A model generated the notes under the pieces. It saw nothing but the letters and a program-made list of their open reading frames with translations. It was not told the DNA's origin and made no database searches. Source: Candidatus Avelusimicrobium luingense (lineage in GTDB: Bacteria > Elusimicrobiota > Elusimicrobia > Elusimicrobiales > Elusimicrobiaceae). Taken from it: a DNA stretch of 64,000 nt. The stretch covers positions 1-64,000 of the forward strand of contig OOHK01000006.1 of assembly GCA_900315845.1 (NCBI GenBank). Reading direction: 5' to 3'. Positions 17,195-26,998 of the stretch are shown here, in pieces. The translations under genes were made by a program, and so were the position numbers. The number at the start of each line of letters is the position of its first letter. Within the stretch, counting starts at the first letter, position 1.

Positions 17195-17317
17195 TTACAT
17201 TTTTTCCTTCTCGTAGCCGTTATTTACGTCTTCTCCGGCTTCTATAAGCATTTTTACGCATTCGGGGCAGAATTTCCAATAGTCACTAATCCTTGCTATG
17301 CACTTGTGAAACTCGAA
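17195..17317 (-). pseudogene. C-terminal fragment of a small zinc-ribbon-like protein
   Basis: An open frame without a start codon reads HKCIARISDYWKFCPECVKM and ends EAGEDVNNGYEKEKM before a stop 10 bp upstream of the eptA-like start. The CPEC pair looks like half of a zinc knuckle. Repeat B lies directly upstream, so the gene was probably truncated at the island junction. Confidence 0.45.
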
Positions 17318-17413
17318 CTAGCCAAAGTGCCAAAATAATAATGGGGAGTGCTAAAACTGAGTATAAGAACTATGGTACACTATAATGGACACGCTCTCGT
17401 CGAAGGTTCTGTG

Positions 17414-17842
17414 CTTGTTGGGCGCACGTCTTAAAACATACCCGTTCTCCGTCGAGAGCGGGTTTTTTTCTTATACTTCCTCGTCGGTGTTCCCAAAAGC
17501 AAAAAACGCAAAAAAAGCAAAAAAGTGTATATTCTTAGTGGACCCTTTATGGTGTACAATAAACGCTAAAATTCTTCTTTTTCTCGTCGACAAAATCTAA
17601 ATTATACGCTCTTTTTCTGCAAACTATATCCGCACAACCTAAATTCCCAAGATTTTTTTACATACTATAATTAGTACTTCTCGTCGAGGAAGTATAAAAA
17701 CTACTAAAATTTTTTGCGAAAACTATGAATATACTGGGCACAGTTTGGACACTATAAACTATAAATTTTATGGTACACTGCGAAGCGATTTTTCGTGATT
17801 TTTATTATGCCAACCTACATACTTGTGGACACTATAAAACCT
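17414..17842. repeat. long direct repeat B (att-like core copy 3)
   Basis: It starts with the 19-bp tRNA-Arg core at 17416, has the same hairpin-terminator and TCTCGTCGA-rich body as repeat A, and ends at GGACACTATAAAACC. Differences from A are scattered substitutions and a divergent stretch near 17758-17795. Confidence 0.9.
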
Positions 17843-17870
17843 CATTTGATTCTGCATACATACTTAAACA

Positions 17871-20800
17871 CTATTTATCAAAAATTCTCTTGATATAGTT
17901 CTTGTCACTTTGAAATAGAAAATGTCGTTCGCCAAAATCTTCCACTTCCCAGTCTAAAGCCCAATTAATTAGTTCTTTATCGGTAACAGATAAGATGAAG
18001 GAATCTAAAGTAATAGAAGAATCTTTTAATTGCCTTTCTATCTCTTTGATTCGTTGATAGAACATAATTTTAGGATCTTTTTTACCGTTTAAATTACGCG
18101 TACCTTTAGGGTCAATAAACACAACACGTTGTGCATTGCCTTTAATAATCCAAAGTATGAAATCCGGGAAAAAGCCACCTTCTTCAAAAAAACCTATACC
18201 CACTTTACTACGGTTACGCAAAAGGTATACTTCTTGATCTTTTAGCTCTTCCTTATGGGATTGGCAATACCCTCGTAAATCCGTAACAAATTTTCCTTCT
18301 CCTTCATTTAGAGGCACTGGTTTTACTTCTAACAGCTCATTTTTATTGGTTTTTAGAAGCAACGGATTATATAGATGTTTATCGAAGTATATTGCGGAAG
18401 CTAAAGTCATATCAAAATCCTTAAATTGCTTGGATTTGATAAGGTTTTCCAATTCTTTTATCCGCGCAATTACATCCTGCTCGGAATCACGCACATAAAT
18501 CTTATATTCTTCAATAAAATTATTATCATCCGGCTTGATCTCACAATATTCTAATTTATCCTTTTCCCAATCGGATTTTTTGTAAGTATAAAATTTATCG
18601 CAATACTTCTTTACCAACGTTAGGGAAATATCATACACTTGCTCAAAATCAGCAAAAGAAGTAATTCTTAAATCTTCTCGTGGAATATATAATTCATACC
18701 AGTCATTATGCTTATTAAATAATTGCTTGATATCTTCCACATTCAGGTTTAAATTGTACCACGATTTTTCGGCCTTATATTCTTCCAATTCCAAATATAA
18801 CCGCTCCCAATCCATAAACGCTAAATGAGCCGGCGTCAAAAGATTTGTTTCTTTTTTCAAATCTCGCTCACTATCCTTAATCTCCTCGCTCTTTAGCGCT
18901 TGTATTTTAGGATACCAATCTACCTGTACTTTGTTTTGTTGTATGTATGGGACATATTGCAAAGTCGGTTTTTCTCCATTTTTCTTAAAATCTACTCCGC
19001 TTTTTAGACGAACAATTTTCAATTTTTTATTAGGCAAATTTTTAAGAACAGGTATAACGAACTCTATTTTTCTTCCTGTCGGCATACCCTCGCGCTTTAA
19101 ATAATCCTCAAATTTTTCCATATAATTGGCCTTCACACCAAATATATTTAAGGTTTCCATGCAGTTTACTACCTCTTTGTGGTAAGGCCCCCCCCGATAT
19201 TCCGATCTAGAAGTCCTCTTTAAACGTTTTTGGTATCCTTTTAAGCGCACACCACGACCAAAAAGTTGAATGATTTGGGAACCTTCCTGCTGGCCGACAT
19301 GCATAAGCCCCATCGTGCTTACTCTAAAACAATCCCATCCCTCCATAAATTTCTTTGAACCGATTAAAACATTTACCTCAGAATCTTGCTCTTTTATGGT
19401 ATCAAACAAAGACGTTGAGAAATTTTCCTCCCCCAACACAAACAACCCGGTATTTTGGCACTTTTCCAATAACATTTCCGGTTCCCCTACGTTAATGACG
19501 CCGAACGGTGGATTGTTTGCTATCCTCATGGATATTTCTCCTTCTATGCTTTTTAATTTATTTAAGTGCAGTGCGCCCGACGCCTGTGATTTAAAGATTA
19601 ACCGCAAAATATCGTTATACACATCTTCCCCTCGTTTGGTAATAAGCGTAAACGTATTGGCAAACACATCTCCTCCAGATTTGAATTTATTTTCCAGTAA
19701 TTGGTTGATATGGTCTATACTTTGTTGTTTATTGTGTACAAAATCAGCCAAAAAATGCAGAATATCCATCGCATCAGATATTTGTTCCGCCTGATTATTT
19801 TTATTTTGGCGTCCGACGACGGTAGCCCCTACAAAGACCAACAAAGGTTTTTCCCAATTAAACTGCTTATATTCTGCGGAATGATTATCCCATGTTAGTA
19901 ACTGTTGGTAGAAAGCGAGCAAACATCCCGTTAAATAAATTTTGCGATACTCCTTATTCGTATCGTCTTTCAAGTTCATGATACGATAATCTTTGCCATA
20001 GCCGTCCTTATAAAACCACGAATAGGAATAGTCAAACAGCGTGCATTTACAATACTCATAACGCATATCTTTCTTGTCGGCTGCTTCCACCGCTTGTCCC
20101 AGTGTAGCGGAGTACTCAAAGGCAAATCCTTTAGAAGACAACTTGTCACGTGTATTTTTAGTAATTTGTTCATCACTGCGTGCGCCTTTATGGGCCTCAT
20201 CCACAAAAACCAAATTATTATTTTCAAAAGAATTAACGTCTATTGTTTTAGCATCTTTTCCTTTCCCTACTTTCCCCTCTTCTTTTAACTTATTGATATC
20301 AATAATTTGTATCGTATCTTTGGCAAACAAACTACCTGCATTTTTATCAAAAAACTCAGCAGAAATTTGTGATAAATTAAAATTATCTAAATGCTGTCTA
20401 GAAAGCCCTTCGTTAGGGGTAATTAGCAAAATCTTATTCAAACTATCTTCTTTGTGGTGTTTTGCTAAATAATACTTGTATTGCAGTAAATTAACATGCA
20501 TGAGGAGTGTTTTGCCCGAACCAGTAGCATTCCAAACAGCCACTTTATTGATGTCTTCTAGCGTGTATGGTGGAATATGGTTCCATTCCGCATGGCTTTG
20601 TTTAAAAGCATTTAAATCTTGGAGTAATTTTTTGCTATCCGTAAAAAATTTGTCCAAAAATATCTCCGTAAACAATAAGCATGCCCATTGGAAATACTTC
20701 CATACAATAGGATCTGGCCGTTTACCTTGCATGGCTTTGGTATGACGGGCTATGTTCATATCATAGCCGAGTAAGGTGTCTTTATCTATTTGAGCATTTG

Positions 20801-20993
20801 AGAAAAAGGATGAATTGATTAAAAAGTCATAAAAATAACTGCTTCCGTCTTCTTTCCATCCTTCTTTGGCGGGTTTTAAGGTATTAGACAAGTCTTTAAA
20901 ATCCTCAAAACCGATTTGATTTAATAAAAAGCGGTTTAAGATTAGCTCATCTGCAAAACGGATTTCATTTTTCTTTGTCGTTTTTCTAGCCAT
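17871..20993 (-). CDS. type III Res-like DEAD/DEAH helicase with PD-(D/E)XK nuclease end
   Basis: The 1040-residue protein has Walker A NATGSGKTLLMH near residue 158, DEAH box VFVDEAHKG near 264, and a helicase C-terminal segment with LFGRGVRLKGY. The end carries FFPDFILWI and VVFIDPKG (about 943-960), which fit a PD-(D/E)XK endonuclease motif. This is the layout of the restriction subunit of type III systems, which translocates or slides on DNA and cleaves when its partner methylase finds unmodified sites. It begins 2 bp after the Mod-like stop, so it is the last gene of a tightly packed three-gene operon. The length fits a Res subunit. Confidence 0.87.
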   Translation of the reverse strand: MARKTTKKNEIRFADELILNRFLLNQIGFEDFKDLSNTLKPAKEGWKEDGSSYFYDFLINSSFFSNAQIDKDTLLGYDMNIARHTKAMQGKRPDPIVWKYFQWACLLFTEIFLDKFFTDSKKLLQDLNAFKQSHAEWNHIPPYTLEDINKVAVWNATGSGKTLLMHVNLLQYKYYLAKHHKEDSLNKILLITPNEGLSRQHLDNFNLSQISAEFFDKNAGSLFAKDTIQIIDINKLKEEGKVGKGKDAKTIDVNSFENNNLVFVDEAHKGARSDEQITKNTRDKLSSKGFAFEYSATLGQAVEAADKKDMRYEYCKCTLFDYSYSWFYKDGYGKDYRIMNLKDDTNKEYRKIYLTGCLLAFYQQLLTWDNHSAEYKQFNWEKPLLVFVGATVVGRQNKNNQAEQISDAMDILHFLADFVHNKQQSIDHINQLLENKFKSGGDVFANTFTLITKRGEDVYNDILRLIFKSQASGALHLNKLKSIEGEISMRIANNPPFGVINVGEPEMLLEKCQNTGLFVLGEENFSTSLFDTIKEQDSEVNVLIGSKKFMEGWDCFRVSTMGLMHVGQQEGSQIIQLFGRGVRLKGYQKRLKRTSRSEYRGGPYHKEVVNCMETLNIFGVKANYMEKFEDYLKREGMPTGRKIEFVIPVLKNLPNKKLKIVRLKSGVDFKKNGEKPTLQYVPYIQQNKVQVDWYPKIQALKSEEIKDSERDLKKETNLLTPAHLAFMDWERLYLELEEYKAEKSWYNLNLNVEDIKQLFNKHNDWYELYIPREDLRITSFADFEQVYDISLTLVKKYCDKFYTYKKSDWEKDKLEYCEIKPDDNNFIEEYKIYVRDSEQDVIARIKELENLIKSKQFKDFDMTLASAIYFDKHLYNPLLLKTNKNELLEVKPVPLNEGEGKFVTDLRGYCQSHKEELKDQEVYLLRNRSKVGIGFFEEGGFFPDFILWIIKGNAQRVVFIDPKGTRNLNGKKDPKIMFYQRIKEIERQLKDSSITLDSFILSVTDKELINWALDWEVEDFGERHFLFQSDKNYIKRIFDK

Positions 20994-20995
20994 AA

Positions 20996-23746
20996 TTATG
21001 CTTCCTGCACATCAAACATGCGTTTTAAGAATTCCGCTTCTGTTAGGCGAACTTTCCACGTTTCATCTTCTTTGCGGAGGTTTTCTAGGTTATTGTCGCC
21101 ATTTACATAGATGATGTCAAACTCGTGATCTTGTGTGGAATAAGCACGTTTTTCAAACCATGTGTTTAAGGCCTCATTGTTTGTTTTGGCTACATCACGC
21201 CATAAAACGAGCACTTTTTCCCCATTGCGCGTAACACCTTCTACGGACACTACTCCGCGCGATTCTTGTATATTGTGCACTTCTAAGCCAATCAAGTAGT
21301 TAAAAGTTTCCACTAAATCAACGTTTACACGTTTGGTTTCACCGTTACGGGTAATATTTAGTGAATAATCAAACGGATGGTTAAAATCGTGTACCGTCAA
21401 TAGAGAGCTCTTGGTTTCTAAATCCATCATATACTTGAGCGTATATTCTTCTTGGATGGATTTGTTTTCGGAAAATAACTGCTTTTGGGCAGCTGTTCTC
21501 TCAAATGACAAATTATCTAACGCATCTTCGTAAGATTCCAAACGAATATATTTAAATAAACCACCATATTGATAATCACTTATTCCACATTTTTCTCCAT
21601 GCAATGCTTTTTTAATACGCTGAATAACAATATTATCAAAGTATTTCCCCATTTCCACCAATATTCCTTTCCGGCGAAGTTTATAAGCAGCAGCAAGAGT
21701 CGTCCCGCTTCCCCCAAAAAAATCTAAGATCAAGTCATTTTGATTAGATGATGCTTCTATAAAAAATTTTAATAGAGCCTCAGGTTTTTGGGTCTTAAAT
21801 TCTGGAATTCTCTCCGGATTTGTCGACGCCATTGTTGGAATATGAGAAATGACATCATTGGCATGTTTACCACCTTCCTTTGGATAAACTTTTCCATAAT
21901 ATACTTCTCCATTGGTTCTAGTGCGTTTTACCAAAGCAAACTTCTTCCCATTTTCATCAATTTGATTGTACCTTCCTAAATTTTCGTCTTTATATGGTTG
22001 TGCTGGATTGTTCCATATAGCATTATCAATATTATTTTTTAAGTAAAAAACAGTGTCATGAGAATGTTGATAAATATTTTTAGATTCTGTGCCTCTAAAA
22101 CCTTTATTCCAAATTATTTCGTTGGTCACGTCGGTAAATATGTTCTCTAACAACAATCTTCCCAGGAAATCAGCGTTTTCATCTAAATGAAGGTAACAAG
22201 ACCCTTGCGTAGTAATTAAAGGTTTCATTAACTGAAAACGACTACACATAAGGGAGAGCCACGAAGATGTTTGATAATTATCCTTATACAAAAAATCAGT
22301 ATCATTCTCCGTGTTAAATGGCGGATCTATATAAATACACTGCACTTTTTCACGGTATTTTTCTTGCAGCAAGTTTAATGCTTGGAAGTTTTCACTATGA
22401 ATGAGTAAGCCGTCGCAATTTTTGTCCAAATCATCAATACGAGCAAGCAGCTTATACTTGAACTCTATACTAAAGAATGCTGTGTCTAGCACCAAAAATG
22501 GGTTTTCCTTCAAAAATTGAATGGTCAAGGGCACGCTATAGCCCACATGGGTAGTATCTTGTTCAATTTCATTAATGGCAAACAGTTTTACCCATTCTTC
22601 ACGTTGGGCATCATTTTGGGCAATTTCTTCGTATAGCTCTTCGGGTACACGGTCTAGGGTAATACAATAGTTTGTCTCTAGTACGAACTTCTTTTTAAGC
22701 CATAATTTCTTTTGGAAATCTTCCAAACTGGCCAAAAAGGTAATAATTTTACCCGCAATTTTGCGGAAAACCTTAATTTTAGCCAAATACTGCTCTACAC
22801 GCAGAGCATTTTCGGTTTCTATATCGTCCAAGTGCATCATTTCATTCTTGATATAGAAGTCTAACTCTCGCCGCAAAAATTTACCCAAATTCTTGTGGAT
22901 AAAATAGTCAAAAGTATTTTTGGCTGTAAAATCATCTAAATGCTTACCCAATAAGGTACTTTTGGCCTTTCCAGCCCCTCTTTCCGCACGCAACTCTTCC
23001 CGACAATCAGCCAATACACTATTTTGTAATAGTGCTTGCGCGGCTTGCTCATTAAGTCCTTTTTGATTGGGTTTCTGCGGGTCTGACAAATACGAAAAAG
23101 AGATAATATACTCCCCGTTTTCCTTGCGTACAGGGTTGGTTTCCAACAGTTTAAATCGTCGGTCATCTTTTCCTTTATTGTTATTTTGTTCAGTAGTGGC
23201 ATCGGTTACTTCAAAGCGGATTTTATGTGGACCCGCCTTAAACGTATAATTGGTCAAAGTTTCGCTGGATTTTATATAGTATTGGTCCGCATTAGCCCAA
23301 TACAATTTAACTTCTTCGCCTTCATACGGCAAGGCATATACACCCTCTTTATAACGGCGCAACGATAAAAAGTCACCTTCTGAATAATAGCGTTTAAAGA
23401 AGTTATACAAATCAGAGTAAATTTCAGTTTCCGTCTTTTTAGCATCAAAAGATTGCGCAAGTTTGGCACGTAATTCCTTAATTTTGGGAAGTTCCTCAAT
23501 ATTTTTCACCCCAGTTTCTTTAAGCGTGGCAATTGTTTTTTCAAGTTGTTCTTTAATCTCTTTGTTATCATTTGCCGTATAATTTTCCAACTCGCTTTTT
23601 ACCTGGGCAAGTAAATCATTGTCGATAAAAGAGGCAATTTCATCCGCTTTTAAGTTCATAATGCGGTAAATACCAAAATCAAGTTCCCGTTTGTCCAACT
23701 GGAAAATCTCGTGTAGTTTTTGTTTTAACTGCTCAAATGCGGTCAT
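20996..23746 (-). CDS. Mod-like adenine-specific DNA methyltransferase (beta class)
   Basis: Motif IV DPPFNTENDTDF (about residue 474) precedes motif I LDFFGGSGTTLAA (about 672), the beta-class order of type III Mod proteins. The region between them should hold target recognition. Unlike standard Mod (about 600-650 residues), this protein is 916 residues with a 450-residue N-terminal extension, partly coiled coil, that I do not recognise. It would methylate adenine N6 using SAM and guide the Res partner. The ATG at 23746 is chosen over one at 23770 because TAGGAGA is correctly spaced before it; that leaves an 8-bp gap after the SNF2 stop. Confidence 0.85.
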   Translation of the reverse strand: MTAFEQLKQKLHEIFQLDKRELDFGIYRIMNLKADEIASFIDNDLLAQVKSELENYTANDNKEIKEQLEKTIATLKETGVKNIEELPKIKELRAKLAQSFDAKKTETEIYSDLYNFFKRYYSEGDFLSLRRYKEGVYALPYEGEEVKLYWANADQYYIKSSETLTNYTFKAGPHKIRFEVTDATTEQNNNKGKDDRRFKLLETNPVRKENGEYIISFSYLSDPQKPNQKGLNEQAAQALLQNSVLADCREELRAERGAGKAKSTLLGKHLDDFTAKNTFDYFIHKNLGKFLRRELDFYIKNEMMHLDDIETENALRVEQYLAKIKVFRKIAGKIITFLASLEDFQKKLWLKKKFVLETNYCITLDRVPEELYEEIAQNDAQREEWVKLFAINEIEQDTTHVGYSVPLTIQFLKENPFLVLDTAFFSIEFKYKLLARIDDLDKNCDGLLIHSENFQALNLLQEKYREKVQCIYIDPPFNTENDTDFLYKDNYQTSSWLSLMCSRFQLMKPLITTQGSCYLHLDENADFLGRLLLENIFTDVTNEIIWNKGFRGTESKNIYQHSHDTVFYLKNNIDNAIWNNPAQPYKDENLGRYNQIDENGKKFALVKRTRTNGEVYYGKVYPKEGGKHANDVISHIPTMASTNPERIPEFKTQKPEALLKFFIEASSNQNDLILDFFGGSGTTLAAAYKLRRKGILVEMGKYFDNIVIQRIKKALHGEKCGISDYQYGGLFKYIRLESYEDALDNLSFERTAAQKQLFSENKSIQEEYTLKYMMDLETKSSLLTVHDFNHPFDYSLNITRNGETKRVNVDLVETFNYLIGLEVHNIQESRGVVSVEGVTRNGEKVLVLWRDVAKTNNEALNTWFEKRAYSTQDHEFDIIYVNGDNNLENLRKEDETWKVRLTEAEFLKRMFDVQEA

Positions 23747-23754
23747 ATTATCTC

Positions 23755-26517
23755 CTATTGTAACTTCCATTTAAATGTGAATAAATGTTGCGTTGTCATT
23801 TTTGAAACAAGACGTTTTTTAAGTGTGTCTATTAATTGCTGACGCTCTTCCATAATCTTGTCTTCTATGTCTTCAGCTTCACGGCGCAGGCGGCGTTTCT
23901 TACGCTCCAAGGTAATGATTTCATCTTGCAGGGCTGCCTTACGAGTCATATTATCGGCTTGAGTTTCTTCCCTAAGGAGCACCTTTATACGCTTTTTGAC
24001 ATCATCTAATTCCTTGTCCACCATGTACAATTTGTCTTCTATATACTTGTTAATCTTTTCAGTTTCTTCTTTAAAGAAGCTCATGTTTCGATTTTCGGAT
24101 TGCTGTTTGGCATGTTCCAAATTTTCCTTTTCTAACTTGGCAAGCAAATCCTTTTCTACGGGTTGCGGAATTTTTTCTTCATAAACATCCGCAGCCGATA
24201 AACGAAGCATTTCTTCTAATGTTTCTTGGTCTACGGACTTTTGATAATTATCAATTCCTGTAAGTACGATATATTCTTCTTGTTCGAAACTGTGAATGGT
24301 TAGCAACTGGGCCGAGCACCATCCAAACAAACGGTCTTTTTGCATTTCTTCCAAATACTTGTGCCGTTGCTTGGCATGTGAAACGTCAAAAGTTATCTCT
24401 GCTAGGTGGCTGGTATCCAAATCTTTAGCCGTTTTAACAATATATTCTCCTAACGGAGACGATAAACGGAAAATAAAGGAAGATTCTATATCTTGGTGTT
24501 TATCGGTTTGTGTTAAGAAATAATATTTGCCACACTTGCCTAAAGAAGGGTTTTCTAACGTGAAAGAGAACTCCTGCTCGTCAAACACACCATCCTTTTT
24601 TAGGATTTCCTTAGCCAATGCCCAAAATAGTTTTTGGCGATCCGTTAATTGTATTTTGGTTTGTTCCAAATTAACTTTTAGACGTCGGTGAACGTCAGCA
24701 TCAAAATTGCGTAATAATTCCTGTTTAGTACGACGAAGTTTTTGATCAATCGTACTTTCCATTTCTTTTTGTAAGTTATCAAATGCTTTGTCTATTTCTT
24801 CCGGTGTACGGCAGGTTTGATAAATATCTAAAATCTTATTTTCAAAGTCTACACCATCTTCAATAGACCCCAAAATTTCATCAGAAGCTCCAAACACGCC
24901 TTCAAACAATTGGAATTTTGAGGATAATAATTCAAACACGCGTTTATCAGCTGCATTTTTTTGATTTACAAAGTTAATAACAACTACATCGTATTTTTGA
25001 CCATACCTATGGCACCGCCCAATACGTTGTTCCACACGTTGAGGATTCCACGGCAAGTCATAGTTAATAACCAAAGAGCAAAATTGCATGTTTAACCCTT
25101 CGGCGCCCGCTTCGGTGGCAATCATAATACTGGCATCATTTTTAAATTGCTTTATAAGTTCATTACGCTGTAAACGATTTCCACCGTGAAATAGCACTAT
25201 TTGGTGTGCATATCCGTGAGCAGACAGGTAATCATATAGATATTTTTGTGTTCTACGGCTTTCTGTAAAGATAAGTGCTTTTTGGGGAGCCCCCATCTTT
25301 TGCATTTCAGCAAAACCAGTTTCTAATGCTTTCACTAATTCTTCAGTTTTGTTATCTGTGCCTACTTCTTTGGCTAAAGCGATGTAAGATTTAATCTCGG
25401 CTATTTCCTTGTCTAATACTTCTGTGTCTACATTTTGGTTTTCTTTATCTGAAATAGCAATATCTTCCTGTTCATCTTCTAAATCAGCTTCTATGATCAG
25501 ATCATCAAATTTTTGATCTTCGACGACAGTACTTTGCCCCGCTTTAATTTTTTCCATGCGTTCTAACATGGTAGAAAGGGTACCGCAAATAGCCAAAGAC
25601 GAAGATGCCAACAACTTATATAAAATCAGTGAAATTAAGTGTTTTTGACGATGCGGAATAGCATACACACTTTCTTTTTGTAAGAATTTTGAAACCTTTT
25701 CATAAAGGATCTGCTCTTTTGTAGAAGGCACAAAAGGAAATGTAATGGGTTTGCGCTTCGTGTAGCGTATGTACTCTAATACATCAGAACGAAGTGTACG
25801 TTTACAAAAAGCAGCCAAACGTTCTTTTAACTCCTTATAGTACCCTTGGGTAGTTGTGTATTGAGCACGGAAGGATCTGTCGTCTCCGAAAATATTAGGG
25901 TCTATTAGCAAACTAAGGCCATATAGTTCCATCAAGGAGTTCTGTAACGGAGTCGCTGTGAGCAAAATCTTTCTACGCCCATTTAATGCTCTTTCAAGTG
26001 CCCGACCGATTTTATTGCTTTCACGATATACATTACGTAATTTATGGGCTTCATCCAACACAACCAAGTCCCACGATACTTTAACAAGTTCCAATTCTTG
26101 CTTAGCGGCAAAATTGTACGACACAATAATAACTTTGTCGGTTAAATTAAAAGCACCAGTAAAATATGTCTTGGAATCTAAAATAATGGCGGGCAAATTA
26201 AATTTTTCTTCTAATTCTAGTTTCCATTGCTCTCGCAAAGCAGCCGGACAAATAACCAATAAATGACGTTTCCTTTCAGCCCAATACTGACACAATACAA
26301 TTCCTGCTTCAATAGTTTTTCCCAAACCGACTTCATCAGCGAGCACAACCCCTTTTGTTAGAGGGGACTGTATGGCAAATGAAGCCGCTTCTATTTGATG
26401 CGGATTGAGATCTACTTGGGCATCAAGCAATGCTTGGGAAAATCCGCCTAATTTTCCCGTTTTATCTAATCTTGTAAGTTCGTAAGCAAAATATTTACTT
26501 TGTTGTTTAGACAACAT
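23755..26517 (-). CDS. SNF2-family helicase/translocase
   Basis: The 920-residue protein carries a Swi2/Snf2 ATPase: LNPHQIEAASFA, Walker A DEVGLGKTIEAG near residue 60, DEAH box VVLDEAHKLRN near 155, and the C-terminal helicase lobe with EAGAEGLNMQFC and QRVEQRIGRCHRYGQ. A long charged coiled coil occupies about residues 790-900. SNF2 translocases accompany methylases in several defence systems (for example DISARM DrmD), where they move along DNA without unwinding it. This is the first gene of the operon with the Mod-like and Res-like proteins. The start has a poor Shine-Dalgarno and follows a long structured leader. Confidence 0.88.
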   Translation of the reverse strand: MLSKQQSKYFAYELTRLDKTGKLGGFSQALLDAQVDLNPHQIEAASFAIQSPLTKGVVLADEVGLGKTIEAGIVLCQYWAERKRHLLVICPAALREQWKLELEEKFNLPAIILDSKTYFTGAFNLTDKVIIVSYNFAAKQELELVKVSWDLVVLDEAHKLRNVYRESNKIGRALERALNGRRKILLTATPLQNSLMELYGLSLLIDPNIFGDDRSFRAQYTTTQGYYKELKERLAAFCKRTLRSDVLEYIRYTKRKPITFPFVPSTKEQILYEKVSKFLQKESVYAIPHRQKHLISLILYKLLASSSLAICGTLSTMLERMEKIKAGQSTVVEDQKFDDLIIEADLEDEQEDIAISDKENQNVDTEVLDKEIAEIKSYIALAKEVGTDNKTEELVKALETGFAEMQKMGAPQKALIFTESRRTQKYLYDYLSAHGYAHQIVLFHGGNRLQRNELIKQFKNDASIMIATEAGAEGLNMQFCSLVINYDLPWNPQRVEQRIGRCHRYGQKYDVVVINFVNQKNAADKRVFELLSSKFQLFEGVFGASDEILGSIEDGVDFENKILDIYQTCRTPEEIDKAFDNLQKEMESTIDQKLRRTKQELLRNFDADVHRRLKVNLEQTKIQLTDRQKLFWALAKEILKKDGVFDEQEFSFTLENPSLGKCGKYYFLTQTDKHQDIESSFIFRLSSPLGEYIVKTAKDLDTSHLAEITFDVSHAKQRHKYLEEMQKDRLFGWCSAQLLTIHSFEQEEYIVLTGIDNYQKSVDQETLEEMLRLSAADVYEEKIPQPVEKDLLAKLEKENLEHAKQQSENRNMSFFKEETEKINKYIEDKLYMVDKELDDVKKRIKVLLREETQADNMTRKAALQDEIITLERKKRRLRREAEDIEDKIMEERQQLIDTLKKRLVSKMTTQHLFTFKWKLQ

Positions 26518-26998
26518 AACGATTCCTTTGAGCCGTTAATGTTGTCAAATTGGATTTGTAAACAAAAACGGCTGAAGTCGGTACTCCAAAGGCGGGTATA
26601 CCAACAGCAGCCGTGTCACATAATCTTAAATAGAAGATTCTATATCAAGAATATGCGAACATTTGGCAGAAGATAGAAGGGCTCATGACTTCCCAAATAT
26701 CTTCTACCGAAATGGCCGCTTTTGGACGCCTTTGGACATTGAGTGTACTCAACAACCATCCTATTCTACATAGGATTCCAAAAACAGTACTAATTGTTTA
26801 TAAGCCACATTTAAGGCTTATTTTAAGTTAAAGTCTCCTTTAAAACTGATACTTTTATTTTAGCAAACCTGCGGTAATAAACGTAAAAAAATCCCTAAAA
26901 TGGGAGATTAACATTAAATTATTCTTCTTTTTCTATACGACAATGATAAATTTTCTACAATATATATAGATTTTCTAAGAGGAGATTTTTCAAGAACT
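26518..26998. other. gene-free divergent region with multiple hairpins (leader of the SNF2 operon)
   Basis: No convincing gene fits this 480 bp. On the minus strand toward SNF2 it can form at least four hairpins: ATCCTAT/ATAGGAT (26758-26776), GAAGATA/TATCTTC with an inner GGG/CCC (26669-26704), AATCTT/AAGATT (26622-26639), and ACGGCTG/CAGCCGT with inner GGTA/TACC (26568-26614). The last is followed by TTTTTG, so it may be an attenuator. A 39-codon ORF starting MVVEYTQCPKASKSGHFGRR lies inside. A function as a regulatory or free-standing RNA is possible but unproven. Confidence 0.5.
26568..26614 (-). terminator. possible attenuator hairpin before the SNF2 gene
   Basis: The outer stem ACGGCTG/CAGCCGT and an inner GGTA/TACC are followed on the minus strand by TTTTTGTTT, about 50 bases ahead of the SNF2 start. 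Confidence 0.45.

Larger units (their letters stand above)
13919..17415. mobile_element. putative island 2 in the tRNA-Arg array
   Basis: The segment lies between the second and third copies of the tRNA core and is bounded by the two roughly 430-bp direct repeats. It carries an MBL-fold hydrolase, a chimeric ORF and an EptA-like transferase whose GC content looks higher than its surroundings. No recombinase is present. Confidence 0.55.

Noticed and set aside
13940-17842. CRISPR array made of the repeated TCTCGTCGA motifs
   Set aside because: Copies are short, unevenly spaced and variable, and no cas gene is present.
17871-26517. DISARM or BREX system
   Set aside because: The SNF2 and methylase genes fit loosely, but DrmA/DrmB/DrmC or BrxB/BrxC/PglZ are not in the window.
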